Assembly: GCF_004344915.1 (NCBI RefSeq)
Contig: NZ_SKFG01000010.1
Span: forward strand, 62,001 to 126,000
Length of the DNA: 64,000 bases
DNA from: Paenibacillus albiflavus
GTDB taxonomy: Bacteria > Bacillota > Bacilli > Paenibacillales > NBRC-103111
Reading direction: 5' to 3'
Shown here: one piece after another, positions 42,304 to 51,094 of the stretch
Layout: the number at the start of each line of letters is the position of its first letter
Position numbering within the stretch: position 1 is the first letter of the stretch
Made by a program: the position numbers and the translations under genes
Notes under the pieces: generated by a model
Seen by the model: only the letters and a program-made list of their open reading frames with translations
The model's database searches: none
What the model was told of the DNA's origin: nothing

Positions 42304-42951
42304 ATGGTCAAACGATTGTTAGCTGTGCTAATCCTTGTAATGGGGCTTGTTGATATTTTTGTAAGCTCCGCCATGCTGTTCAAGCTAATCCCGATGTGGC
42401 TCATTCTCATTTATGCATATTTGCATAAACCACATCTGAAGGATCGGTACTTCTTAATCGTACTAACGGGGCTATTCTTCTGCATGCTCGGTGACGGTCT
42501 CTTAAAGTGGTTTGTAGTCGGCTTATCCGCATTTCTCATTGGACATCTCTTCTACACATGGGCCTTCATCACCAGATGGCGATTCTCCTGGATCAGATTC
42601 AGCACGATTCTCCCTCTCCTCCTATACGGAATCTATATGGGCTATAGAATCTTCCATTCTCTCCAAGACAAAGGGGATCAAGTCTTAATCATTCCTGTTC
42701 TAGTGTATCTTCTTGTTATCTCTCTCATGTGCTGGTTCTCCATCATGACAGGGAATAAGTGGTCGATCGTCGGTGGTATCCTCTTCGTAACCTCGGATTC
42801 TATTCTAGCCTGGAATATGTTTATCACCGATATCGCCTATTCTCACGTACTGATCATGTCTACATATTATATGGCACAATTCCTAATTGCGAGAAGTATT
42901 GGAACAACCACACAATCGAATTCGGCAAAATTAAACAGCATCGTACCTTAA
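42304..42951 (+). CDS. YhhN/TMEM86 family (lysoplasmalogenase-like) membrane protein
   Basis: The 215-residue protein has about seven hydrophobic helices. The motif FFCMLGDGLLKW, later FVTSDSILAWNMF and YYMAQFLIARS contain the conserved Asp residues of the YhhN/TMEM86 family, which hydrolyses the vinyl-ether bond of lysoplasmalogens in animals. The bacterial role is less certain. It starts after GGAAGGGG, and its last codons overlap a hairpin. Confidence 0.85.
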   Translation: MVKRLLAVLILVMGLVDIFVSSAMLFKLIPMWLILIYAYLHKPHLKDRYFLIVLTGLFFCMLGDGLLKWFVVGLSAFLIGHLFYTWAFITRWRFSWIRFSTILPLLLYGIYMGYRIFHSLQDKGDQVLIIPVLVYLLVISLMCWFSIMTGNKWSIVGGILFVTSDSILAWNMFITDIAYSHVLIMSTYYMAQFLIARSIGTTTQSNSAKLNSIVP

Positions 42952-42975
42952 AGGTCGATGCTGTTATGGTTATTT
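42934..42975. terminator. Hairpin shared by converging yhhN-like and acyl-CoA synthetase genes
   Basis: Stem AACAGCATCG / CGATGCTGTT inside the 3' end of the YhhN gene, followed by TATGGTTATTTTAT. The CDS stop lies within it. Confidence 0.65.
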
Positions 42976-42981
42976 TATGAT

Positions 42982-44487
42982 CTAAACAACCGTTGTTTCC
43001 CTTAGAGATTTTCTTAGAATTTTACCTGAACTGTTTTTAGGCAGCTCTGCTATATACTCGATATACTTCGGAATTTTATATTTAACTAATTTATCCTGGA
43101 GAAAAGCTCTAATTTCCTCATCCATTAAGGCTGCATCCTTCCTTACAATGTAGGCTTTGACTGCTTCACCCAGTTGTTCATCTGGAACACCAATCACTGC
43201 CGCTTCAATGATCGCTGGATGCTGATATAGTACCTCTTCTACTTCTCTTGGGTATACATTATAGCCGCCAACAAGAATCAAGTCTTTCTTGCGATCGACG
43301 ATATAGATATAGCCTTCCTCATCCATTGTAGCTAAATCACCTGTATACAACCAATCATCCTTGATCGTTAGACTAGTTTCCTCTGGCATTCCAAGATAAC
43401 CTTTCATCACATTAGGACCTTTGACAATCAGTTCTCCAATTTCGCCTCGCGGCACCTCTAACCCTTCACTGTCAACGACCATATTCATGACACTCGGAAT
43501 ATTGAGCCCAACAGAACCAGGCTTTCGCTTACCGCGAATTGGATTGAATGCTGTTACTGGCGAAGCTTCCGATAAACCATAGCCCTCTTGAATTTGAACC
43601 TGGAATCGCTCGCTAAAATTCTCAAGCAATGATACAGGTATAGGCGCTCCACCTGAAACTGCGAGTCGTAGGGAAGAGAAATCAGCAGCACTCACGTTTG
43701 GAAGCTGCATGATATAGTTGTACATCGTTGGAACTCCTGCAAATAAGGTTGCCCGCGTATCTCGAATCGTATTCACAACATCAACTGGACTGAATTTCGG
43801 CATGATCACCATCGACGAGCCGCAAATAATCGGAGCATTCATACACACTGTCATGCAGAAAACATGGAACAAGGGCAATACGGCAATGATCCGATCATCC
43901 CGAGTCATTTCGAATAACTCGCAGCAGGCAACCGCATTCGAATACAAATTGCGATGGGTCAGCATGGCACCTTTCGGATTCCCCGTCGTGCCCGATGTAA
44001 AGAGAATGACGGCAACATCTTCTTCATCAAGCTCTGGAAGCGATAGTTGCTCATCTACTTCCTCCATCAATAATTCCATATTGAGTTCATTCTCTACAGG
44101 TTCTGCATAAATAATCGATTGAAGCTCAGCTAATTGACTCCTTAGTCCATTCAAGACTGGCTGTAACGCGGAATGGGCAATAATAAGCTTGCATTTGCTT
44201 GTCGTCAATATGTAGGATAATTCCCTTGAGGTGAAAGTAGGATTAATTGGTACAACAATCGCACCTGCTCGTATGACACCATAGTAAGCGGTTACAAAAT
44301 ACGGATTATTTCCAAGCAATAATGCGACAACATCTCCCTTGCCAATTCCTTTAGCCGCAAGCTGGTATGTAAATCGATTCACTCTGTCATCAAGTTCCTG
44401 ATACGTAACTTGTTCTCCCAGATAGTCGTATGACAGACTATTTGGGTAATGCTGTGCATTGCTCCGTAAACGTTCGCTTAAATTCAT
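42982..44487 (-). CDS. Long-chain acyl-CoA synthetase (AMP-forming)
   Basis: ATG at 44487 follows AGGAGGAG, giving 501 residues. Adenylation motifs: ILFTSGTTGNPKGAMLTHRN (about 165-185), EGYGLSEASP and YTGDLATMDEEGYIYIVDRKKDLI, with a final Lys in KNSSGKILRK. It activates fatty acids to acyl-CoA via acyl-AMP. The start of the next gene is divergent. Confidence 0.9.
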   Translation of the reverse strand: MNLSERLRSNAQHYPNSLSYDYLGEQVTYQELDDRVNRFTYQLAAKGIGKGDVVALLLGNNPYFVTAYYGVIRAGAIVVPINPTFTSRELSYILTTSKCKLIIAHSALQPVLNGLRSQLAELQSIIYAEPVENELNMELLMEEVDEQLSLPELDEEDVAVILFTSGTTGNPKGAMLTHRNLYSNAVACCELFEMTRDDRIIAVLPLFHVFCMTVCMNAPIICGSSMVIMPKFSPVDVVNTIRDTRATLFAGVPTMYNYIMQLPNVSAADFSSLRLAVSGGAPIPVSLLENFSERFQVQIQEGYGLSEASPVTAFNPIRGKRKPGSVGLNIPSVMNMVVDSEGLEVPRGEIGELIVKGPNVMKGYLGMPEETSLTIKDDWLYTGDLATMDEEGYIYIVDRKKDLILVGGYNVYPREVEEVLYQHPAIIEAAVIGVPDEQLGEAVKAYIVRKDAALMDEEIRAFLQDKLVKYKIPKYIEYIAELPKNSSGKILRKSLRETTVV

Positions 44488-44635
44488 ACTAGCAACTCCT
44501 CCTTTATTTTCCACAAAAAGGATATCTACAACTCTATCGTAACTTGACCATTAAGACACGTCAACTTGTATTTTTACGACCTAGACGCTATAGTACACAA
44601 TTGATTACCTGCACGAAGAAGGATGCTGAATACAA

Positions 44636-45478
44636 ATGATATTTCATATAACTTACCTTTCAAACGACGGCCTTAAGGTCAAAGGATATTTGGGCATCCC
44701 ACCTGAATACATGCTTTCCATACCTGCTTTAGCAAAGTTAGATAAAGAGATTTATCCCTTGTCAGAACTGCCGATCAAGCAGCTAGCTAGCTCCTTACAT
44801 TCTCCATCTAAAGACATCATGCAAGCGAAATTGCCAGCACTCATTTATTGCCGTGGTGGAATAGGCAAAGTAGGGAAAGTCAAATTGGAGTGGATAGAAC
44901 AATTCACAGCTCAAGGTTATATCATTTTTGCTCCATCATACAGAGGAAATGAAGGCGGAGAAGGCAGGGATGAATTCGGCGGTGCGGATCAAGCCGATGC
45001 GCTTGGAGCGATTCATTATTTACAGCAGTTACCCTTTGTCCGTACTGACCAAATATCCGTTATGGGCTTCTCTCGCGGATCGATCAATGCAGCACATTTG
45101 GCTGGACATTCGAAAGATGTGCATAAACTCATCTTATGGAGCGGCGTATCTGACTTAAGCAAAACGTATGAGGAAAGAATTGATTTACGTCGAATGCTTA
45201 AGCGCGTAATAGGCGGCACACCGAATAAAGTACCTGAAGCCTATGAAGCCAGATCCCCCATCCATATAGCCAATCAATTGCAATGTCCGATACTTCTGAT
45301 ACATGGCACTGACGATACTCAAGTCGATTTCGGGCATAGCTTGAAGATGTACCAAATGCTGATTAAGCTGCACAAAGATGTTTCCTTCCATCAATATGAA
45401 GGGCTTGGACATCATTTCCCCGCTCCAATCCATCTCCAGGCTGTTCAGCGTATGTTCGAATGGATTCGGCAAGATTAA
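44636..45478 (+). CDS. Alpha/beta hydrolase of the prolyl-oligopeptidase type
   Basis: The 280-residue protein has the nucleophile elbow MGFSRGSINAAHLAG (Ser at about 144), an Asp in IHGTDDTQVDF (about 228) and His in GLGHHFPAP. Its N-terminal region lacks a propeller domain, so it is a short hydrolase of the dienelactone/DAP-like type. Substrate is unknown; it would act in the cytoplasm because there is no signal peptide. Confidence 0.85.
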   Translation: MIFHITYLSNDGLKVKGYLGIPPEYMLSIPALAKLDKEIYPLSELPIKQLASSLHSPSKDIMQAKLPALIYCRGGIGKVGKVKLEWIEQFTAQGYIIFAPSYRGNEGGEGRDEFGGADQADALGAIHYLQQLPFVRTDQISVMGFSRGSINAAHLAGHSKDVHKLILWSGVSDLSKTYEERIDLRRMLKRVIGGTPNKVPEAYEARSPIHIANQLQCPILLIHGTDDTQVDFGHSLKMYQMLIKLHKDVSFHQYEGLGHHFPAPIHLQAVQRMFEWIRQD

Positions 45479-45483
45479 CTAGA

Positions 45484-45516
45484 AAAAAGCGCAAAGAGTT
45501 AATCACTCTTTGCGCT
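45484..45516. terminator. Terminator between hydrolase and NlpC/P60 genes
   Basis: Stem AGCGCAAAGAGT / ACTCTTTGCGCT; the T-run on the minus strand serves the NlpC gene. Confidence 0.85.
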
Positions 45517-45531
45517 AGGCTTGTCCATTTA

Positions 45532-46062
45532 TTAGAAATAACGTGCTGCTGCTACATAACGAGTACTCCAGTAGCCTTTATTCAAATCACCAGTTGTTAA
45601 ACCGTATACTGACCCAGTTGTATTGTGAATGAACTTGCCATTTCCTACGTAGATACCAACGTGTCCGATTTTACCAGGAGTTTTGACGCTTAGGAATACA
45701 AGGTCACCTTTTTTCAAATCTTTCTTAGCTACCTTTTTACCTTGGTTATATTGCGCGTTTGCTCCCCATTTCACGTCAACGCCTACTTGCTTAAGCGCAT
45801 ATTTTGTAAAAGATGAGCAGTCAAAGATCAAGTTTTTTGTATCATTTTTGCCATACACATATTTAACTTTACCTACAAGTGAATTTGCAAATTTTATCAT
45901 CTTATCCGCTTTTTGGGCAGATGTCATAGAAGTTGTTGCTTTAGCAGAAGTAGCTGCTGTAGTAGTTGTTGCTGCAAAAGCAGTTGTAGTTGTTGGAAGA
46001 ATCAAAGCTGTGCTCATTACGACACCAAAAACGATTTTTCCTAGTTTGTTTTGAATTTTCAT
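45532..46062 (-). CDS. Secreted NlpC/P60 cell-wall endopeptidase
   Basis: ATG at 46062 follows AAGGAGG, giving 176 residues. A signal peptide (about 1-32, cut after AFA) is followed by an Ala/Thr-rich linker and an NlpC/P60 domain with the catalytic Cys in IFDCSSFTKYALKQ and His in GKIGHVGIYVGNGKFIHN. It should cleave peptide bonds in peptidoglycan stems. No LysM or SH3 domain is visible, so this is a small version of the enzyme. Confidence 0.92.
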   Translation of the reverse strand: MKIQNKLGKIVFGVVMSTALILPTTTTAFAATTTTAATSAKATTSMTSAQKADKMIKFANSLVGKVKYVYGKNDTKNLIFDCSSFTKYALKQVGVDVKWGANAQYNQGKKVAKKDLKKGDLVFLSVKTPGKIGHVGIYVGNGKFIHNTTGSVYGLTTGDLNKGYWSTRYVAAARYF

Positions 46063-46228
46063 GGTTGTTGCCTCCTTGTGAGTACCAATTTGGTTTCTGA
46101 CACTACTATAACACATGTCCAAATGCCCAAATCTGGGCCTACAAAGCCGCAAAACCGCGCTGTGCTTAAAGAAAATCATCATTCTGAGAAGACGATTAAA
46201 TAGCTCTTAGAATTCACTCTCAAAATGC

Positions 46229-46702
46229 TTAGACGTGCTTCCGCTCTCGTCTAATGAATGCCTCGATCTCCTCTTTATTCTGCCATATATCCATTGTTTT
46301 AAGGTCTATTTGCTGTGTATTTGAGGCTTCTCTATAGTACTCCTCAATCATTTCCTTATATACTTGTCCCCAGTGCATTACAAGTGAGCGAATGTAATCA
46401 GTGGATGATCCCTCAAATAACTCCTTAACTGCTTCTGTGAATGCCATGATATACGACCTTGGTTTGTAATAATGGGAAATAATCAAAGCTCCTTGATCGG
46501 TATGTAGGTTACCAACACCCAGAATAAAAGAAGGTCTTGTAGATCTGCCGCCGCAGCCCATGTATAAAACATAGGGAGCATCAGCAGGATAAACATGAGT
46601 CAATATCGAATGCTCGACATGGTAAACGCCATCACCATAAGCTTCATTATGTATAAATGCATTGATTTCTTGTTCTAATACTGCATGCGATCCTCTGATC
46701 AT
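46229..46702 (-). CDS. Hypothetical protein downstream of FetAB-like transporter, 157 aa
   Basis: ATG at 46702 follows GGAGG. The protein is soluble, with YVLYMGCGGRSTRPSFILGVGN and a helical C-terminus rich in charged residues (EAFIRRERKHV). I do not recognise the family. It lies 25 bp downstream of the FetB-like permease on the same strand, so a role linked to metal export or its regulation is possible. Confidence 0.65.
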   Translation of the reverse strand: MIRGSHAVLEQEINAFIHNEAYGDGVYHVEHSILTHVYPADAPYVLYMGCGGRSTRPSFILGVGNLHTDQGALIISHYYKPRSYIMAFTEAVKELFEGSSTDYIRSLVMHWGQVYKEMIEEYYREASNTQQIDLKTMDIWQNKEEIEAFIRRERKHV

Positions 46703-46727
46703 AATGATTAAACCTCCAATTTCAAAC

Positions 46728-47477
46728 TTATAGTCTTCGCAATCGAATATCCTTCGTGAACCATAAACGATAGCATAGCTGGCTTAACATAATACTTGTA
46801 ACAGCTGCCGCTGAGGTGATGGAGAACATAATCAGAATCTGATAACGTACTGCCTCGACAGGGCTTGCACCCGCTACGATCATACCCGTCATCATCCCAG
46901 GTAATTGGACTAGTCCCACAGTTTTCATGCTATCGATCGTAGGAATCATACTTGCTTTCACGGATCGTTTAAGCGATGCATGGATGGCCTGTCTAGCTGT
47001 AGCGCCAAGTGATAACAAAGCTTCTATCTCTCCGCGGGAAGCATCTACTTCACGTTTCATATGGTTGAGGAACAAGCCGGATACGATCATGGAATTACCG
47101 ATAATCATTCCACTCATTGGTATAATGTATCTTGCGATCGGCTCAATAATGTTGAATCCTATAAACAGTCCCATCGTAATGATCTCTGTGCAGGCAATCG
47201 ATACGGCAATTCGCCAGACAACGCCAGACATTCCTTCTGCACGCTTGCTTGCATTCCAAGAAGCCACTGAGATCATGATGAAAGGAATCAAGACGAGAAA
47301 AAGAGGATGCTCCGTATCAAATATGAACTGCAGCACATATCCCATAATCAATAGCTGAACAGCGGAACGTATCGTTCCAATCAGAATATCCTTTTCTAAG
47401 CCGAGCTTCTGCCATAAAGATACGAGGATCGTAATCATAATAAAAATTAAGGTAAAAGATAAAGCCATTATAGACAT
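46728..47477 (-). CDS. FetB-like (UPF0014/YbbM) ABC permease
   Basis: The 249-residue protein has about seven membrane helices with SGMIIGNSMIVSGLFLNHMKREV and LLSLGATARQAIHASLKRSVKASMIPTIDSMKTVGLVQLPGMMTGMIV, the core of the UPF0014 family. In E. coli FetAB exports iron and adds to peroxide resistance. It overlaps the ATPase gene by 10 bp. Confidence 0.88.
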   Translation of the reverse strand: MSIMALSFTLIFIMITILVSLWQKLGLEKDILIGTIRSAVQLLIMGYVLQFIFDTEHPLFLVLIPFIMISVASWNASKRAEGMSGVVWRIAVSIACTEIITMGLFIGFNIIEPIARYIIPMSGMIIGNSMIVSGLFLNHMKREVDASRGEIEALLSLGATARQAIHASLKRSVKASMIPTIDSMKTVGLVQLPGMMTGMIVAGASPVEAVRYQILIMFSITSAAAVTSIMLSQLCYRLWFTKDIRLRRL

Positions 47478-48217
47478 GATGATTCAACTTCCCGTTCACT
47501 TAATTGGAGATATTGACGTCCTAACTCACTAGATGGACACTCAAAAAACGAATGACTATCCTTATCTTCGAGTAATGTTCCACCACCTATAAACCAAACG
47601 CGATCACCAATCTGTCTCGCCTGATCAAGATCATGGGTAATCCAGATCTGTGTCGTATCATTCGCCTTGTGCCACTTTTTAAGCATGCTTTCCACAGCCT
47701 GTTTGCTTGCTGAATCAAGCGAGGCTGTCACTTCGTCCAGCAATAGAATCTCGGGATGCAGGAGCAGTGAACGAATGAGCGCTACACGCTGCTTTTCCCC
47801 CCCAGATAGCAGATCAGCATTCTGTTTCCAGTCCAATTGACCTAATCCGAGCTCCTCCATCAGCCTTGTTGCAAGCTTCTCTTCAAAAGGTGTTCGATGC
47901 AATTCACTGACAGTTCTGAGATTGTCCTCAACAGTTCCTGGCAGCATAACAGCCTGTTGAGCGATATAGCAAACCTTCATTCGCCACTCCTTGGAACTCC
48001 AATCATTAGCGGATTTATTATGCAAAAAAACTTCTCCCTCATCCGGAAGATCCAGCTTAGCCATTATACGAAGCAATGTGCTTTTTCCCTGACCTGAAGC
48101 GCCGAGTACAGTAATCATCTCTGGTTTATTAATTTGCGCTGATACTTCTCTGAATAAATCCACTCGCTCCCCGCCTGTTCGATACTTCCCCAGCTGCTGC
48201 AAATCCAATATCGACAT
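47468..48217 (-). CDS. FetA-like ABC ATP-binding protein
   Basis: ATG at 48217 follows AAGGAGTAT, giving 249 residues. Walker A LGASGQGKST (about 37), signature LLSGGEKQRVALIRSLL and Walker B ILLLDEVTASLD are present, followed by ITHD. Together with FetB it should form an exporter, probably for iron. It is the first gene of a three-gene unit. Confidence 0.88.
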   Translation of the reverse strand: MSILDLQQLGKYRTGGERVDLFREVSAQINKPEMITVLGASGQGKSTLLRIMAKLDLPDEGEVFLHNKSANDWSSKEWRMKVCYIAQQAVMLPGTVEDNLRTVSELHRTPFEEKLATRLMEELGLGQLDWKQNADLLSGGEKQRVALIRSLLLHPEILLLDEVTASLDSASKQAVESMLKKWHKANDTTQIWITHDLDQARQIGDRVWFIGGGTLLEDKDSHSFFECPSSELGRQYLQLSEREVESSCL

Positions 48218-48325
48218 TCCATATACTCCTTCGATGTTCTCTATTACGTTAAACACTTGCCCACTTTTCATTTTTCCCTAATTCGATGTACAATACAATT
48301 ATAAACCAAATAGGAGCTGATCAAC

Positions 48326-48625
48326 ATGTCCAAAAGTTTATCAAGACGTAATCGTGATAAGCTAGCCCGTGCCAGAGGCTATGACTTACATGCAATGAAA
48401 CGCCAAGGCACCCAAATCGCAATGGATCTATCGACCAAGAAGACGAAGACCAAAGCAGAATTACTCAATCAGAACAAATACAGAAAGCTCGATCTTTCCA
48501 ACTATAGTGGAGATGATCGAGCTTTTATCGTTAATATCCCTATGAAGGTTGATATTTCATTAGCATTTCTGGAGATACTTCCTTGGTCTTGCATATTTCT
48601 GCATAGAAATAGCCACTCTGTTTAA
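48326..48625 (+). CDS. Small basic protein, about 99 aa, end uncertain
   Basis: ATG follows TAGGAGCTG. The N-terminal 70 residues (MSKSLSRRNRDKLARARGYD...) are very basic and look like a small Paenibacillus hypothetical protein, perhaps nucleic-acid-binding. The last 28 codons run through a hairpin and overlap the GH1 gene on the other strand; the true C-terminus may be different. No family recognised. Confidence 0.55.
   Translation: MSKSLSRRNRDKLARARGYDLHAMKRQGTQIAMDLSTKKTKTKAELLNQNKYRKLDLSNYSGDDRAFIVNIPMKVDISLAFLEILPWSCIFLHRNSHSV
48484..48526. terminator. Hairpin between the small basic gene and GH1 gene
   Basis: Stem AAAGCTCGATC / GATCGAGCTTT with a 20-base loop, with a TTTT on the plus strand. 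Confidence 0.6.
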
Positions 48626-49853
48626 TTGTTCTGGCTTGTGTCTCATAATTGATATGAACAAGCCCGAAGCGTCTGCTTAAACCTTCCTGCCATTCAAAGT
48701 TATCGATCGTTGACCAGTGATAATAACGCTCAATCGGAATTCCTTCCTCACAAAGCTTAGCCACTTGTTCTAGATGATCATAGATGAACTTCGCTCTTTT
48801 GCCATCTGTCTGATCGCAAATACCATTCTCCGTTATATAAATTGGTAGCTGGTATTTCTTATAAATTTCCTTACAAATTCGGTAAAGCCCTTCAGGGTAG
48901 ATCTCCCACCCCATATCATTCGTATCAATTCCCTTCTTCACTAATTGCTTAGCAAAGGCTACGAATGGATTCCAAGTAAATTCAATAATGTCTCGCGAAT
49001 AATAATTCAGACCAAAAAAATCACAATAAAGCTCCGTTCTCTGATTAATATACTGCTTATTCCGATGAATTGGAAACTTATAATTCCCATGAATCATTCC
49101 CTCTAGAAAAAGCGTATGAAACACATAATCAGTTAACTTACGCGATAGCGCGGAACGAATTTTCTTCCTCTCAATATCAAAAACCCGCATATGAAAGGCA
49201 ACGCCTACCTGTGTCTGACCAAGAAAATGCTGTTCACTGCGAATCCGATGAATTGCGCGATAGGCATCAATATGAGCTTCGATCATCAACTTTATGCCTT
49301 TAAAATAATGCTTCATGCTGGGCTTGGCTGGTGGACTTGTAAGCTCAATATACGATTGGAATAAGTAGACATTCGGTTCATTAATCGTCACCCAATCACA
49401 TACCAAATCACCAAGTGCATACACGACTGTTTTGACATATTTAGAAAAATAATTAACGATTCTGGGGTTCGTCCATGCACCAGCTTCTTCAATCCAGATC
49501 GGATTGGAAAAATGATGCAAAGTTACAAGTGGACGAATGCCAGCATCTAGTAGCTTAAGAATTTCGTCTCTGTAATGATCTAAAGCCGCTTGATTATACT
49601 GTCCTTCAGCAGGCTCAATACGACTCCACTCGATACTCATTCGATACGTTTCTTGATTAAGCTGCTTCATGATCGCAATATCTTCTTCATACCTATTCCA
49701 GTGATCAGCAGCAACAATGCAATGAGAACCATCTTTAATTCGATTGTTCTCGCAAAATTGATACCAACTGTTATTCCGATCTCCCCCTTCAATCTGCAAA
49801 GACGCAGTTGCTGAACCAAGCTGAATATTCTGTGGAAGTTTATAAGCTCTCAT
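48540..49853 (-). CDS. Glycoside hydrolase family 1 (beta-glucosidase type)
   Basis: ATG at 49853 follows GGAGGTGA, giving 437 residues. The acid/base Glu is in CDWVTINEPNVYLF (about 160) and the nucleophile Glu in PIYITENGICDQ (about 345). Both are needed for the retaining mechanism. The protein begins LPQNIQLGSATASLQIEGG as in GH1. No signal peptide. No PTS genes are near, so an unphosphorylated beta-glucoside is more likely than a phospho-glucoside. Substrate is unknown. Confidence 0.92.
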   Translation of the reverse strand: MRAYKLPQNIQLGSATASLQIEGGDRNNSWYQFCENNRIKDGSHCIVAADHWNRYEEDIAIMKQLNQETYRMSIEWSRIEPAEGQYNQAALDHYRDEILKLLDAGIRPLVTLHHFSNPIWIEEAGAWTNPRIVNYFSKYVKTVVYALGDLVCDWVTINEPNVYLFQSYIELTSPPAKPSMKHYFKGIKLMIEAHIDAYRAIHRIRSEQHFLGQTQVGVAFHMRVFDIERKKIRSALSRKLTDYVFHTLFLEGMIHGNYKFPIHRNKQYINQRTELYCDFFGLNYYSRDIIEFTWNPFVAFAKQLVKKGIDTNDMGWEIYPEGLYRICKEIYKKYQLPIYITENGICDQTDGKRAKFIYDHLEQVAKLCEEGIPIERYYHWSTIDNFEWQEGLSRRFGLVHINYETQARTIKQSGYFYAEICKTKEVSPEMLMKYQPS

Positions 49854-50008
49854 CTTATTTTCACCTCCTAGCTTCAATTCATTAACAAAAATCATTCCAT
49901 CTCTGTAATTATATCATTCTTTTTTGGCACATCAAAAAAATAAGAACTTGTTACTTGCGTTAAATTATATGAATCTAATCTCTCGTTTAAGCCCGGTAAC
50001 ACAAATAA

Positions 50009-50065
50009 TAAAGACGTGACTAACGCAGGCTTTACGGAAAGCTTTGCGTCAGGTTCACGTCTTTC
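50009..50065 (-). terminator. Terminator of the hprK gene
   Basis: Long stem: outer AAAGACGTGA / TTCACGTCTTT and inner ACGCA...TGCGT, 18 bp past the stop. Confidence 0.8.
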
Positions 50066-50082
50066 GTCGTATGTATTAAGAA

Positions 50083-50994
50083 CTAAGAGTCACTATTGAT
50101 TCTTTGCATAAATTCCTCTGCCGCACTATAGCCTTGCAGCTGAAGATAATAATTATTAGCTGCAGCTTCTACTAATGCAGCAACATCTCGCCCTGGTTGA
50201 AGCGGAATTTCGATATGTGGAATACGAACATCCAAATATTCAACATACTTGGTTTCTAGCTCCAAGTCATTGTAAAGCTCACTTTCTTTCCACTGCGTAA
50301 GTTCAATATCCAGCACAATCCGAGTTTCATCCTGGAATGAGCTTCTGCCATAAATACGTGCCACGTTGATTAATCCTACACTGCGTAAGGCAAGAAATTC
50401 GCGTGTCTTCTGATTATGTGTCCCAATAATTAGCTCTGGATTGACTTTCTTCAGCACAACTGCATCATCGGCTACCAGGCGATGTCCTCGTCTGATGAGT
50501 GTTAATGCGGTTTCACTTTTGCCAATACCTGATTTACCCCGAAGCAAAATACCGATGCCCGCGACATTCACACATACCCCATGGATTTGCACTTCAGGTG
50601 CGAAAGCTTTCGTTAGATATGCATCAACACGCTCGATAAACACGGACGTTGGCTTGGGCGAGCGAAGCAATGGTATGCCTTCTCTTGCGCAATGCTCAAT
50701 CAGATATTCCAATCCGCCTTGATTCCACGTCACAACAAAGCAAGGTGGATGATACTTCACAACGTTACCAATTCGAATATCGCGTTCTTGTTCAGTCTGT
50801 GTATGTAGATAAGTAATTTCCTTCTCACCCAGTACTTGCACATGCTCTTGAGGAAAATATTCAAAAAAACCGACAAACTCGAGGCCAGGCCTATGTACAC
50901 TTGATCTTGATATCGTTCGATGCAATTGAGTTTGTCCCGCAAGTACTTCCAATTGAAATTTATCTACTAAATCTTTGACAGTGATTGTTTTCAT
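50083..50994 (-). CDS. HPr kinase/phosphorylase-like protein
   Basis: The 303-residue protein has an N-terminal domain like HprK (VLGEKEITYLHTQTEQERD...) and the kinase domain with IHGVCVNVAGIGILLRGKSGIGKSETALTLIRRGHRLVADD (about 136-177), giving the P-loop and the nearby His. HprK phosphorylates HPr on Ser46 and reverses it to control carbon catabolite repression. Here it stands alone, without the common lgt or PpaX-type neighbours, and its middle is more divergent than expected, so it may be a second copy. Confidence 0.85.
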   Translation of the reverse strand: MKTITVKDLVDKFQLEVLAGQTQLHRTISRSSVHRPGLEFVGFFEYFPQEHVQVLGEKEITYLHTQTEQERDIRIGNVVKYHPPCFVVTWNQGGLEYLIEHCAREGIPLLRSPKPTSVFIERVDAYLTKAFAPEVQIHGVCVNVAGIGILLRGKSGIGKSETALTLIRRGHRLVADDAVVLKKVNPELIIGTHNQKTREFLALRSVGLINVARIYGRSSFQDETRIVLDIELTQWKESELYNDLELETKYVEYLDVRIPHIEIPLQPGRDVAALVEAAANNYYLQLQGYSAAEEFMQRINSDS

Positions 50995-51094
50995 TGGATC
51001 TGCACCTCATCAACATTTCATATAACATCTATTCTATCATAAATAAAATAAGAAGGAACGTGATCTGCTTTATGCTGGCTCTCCATCAGCCATC

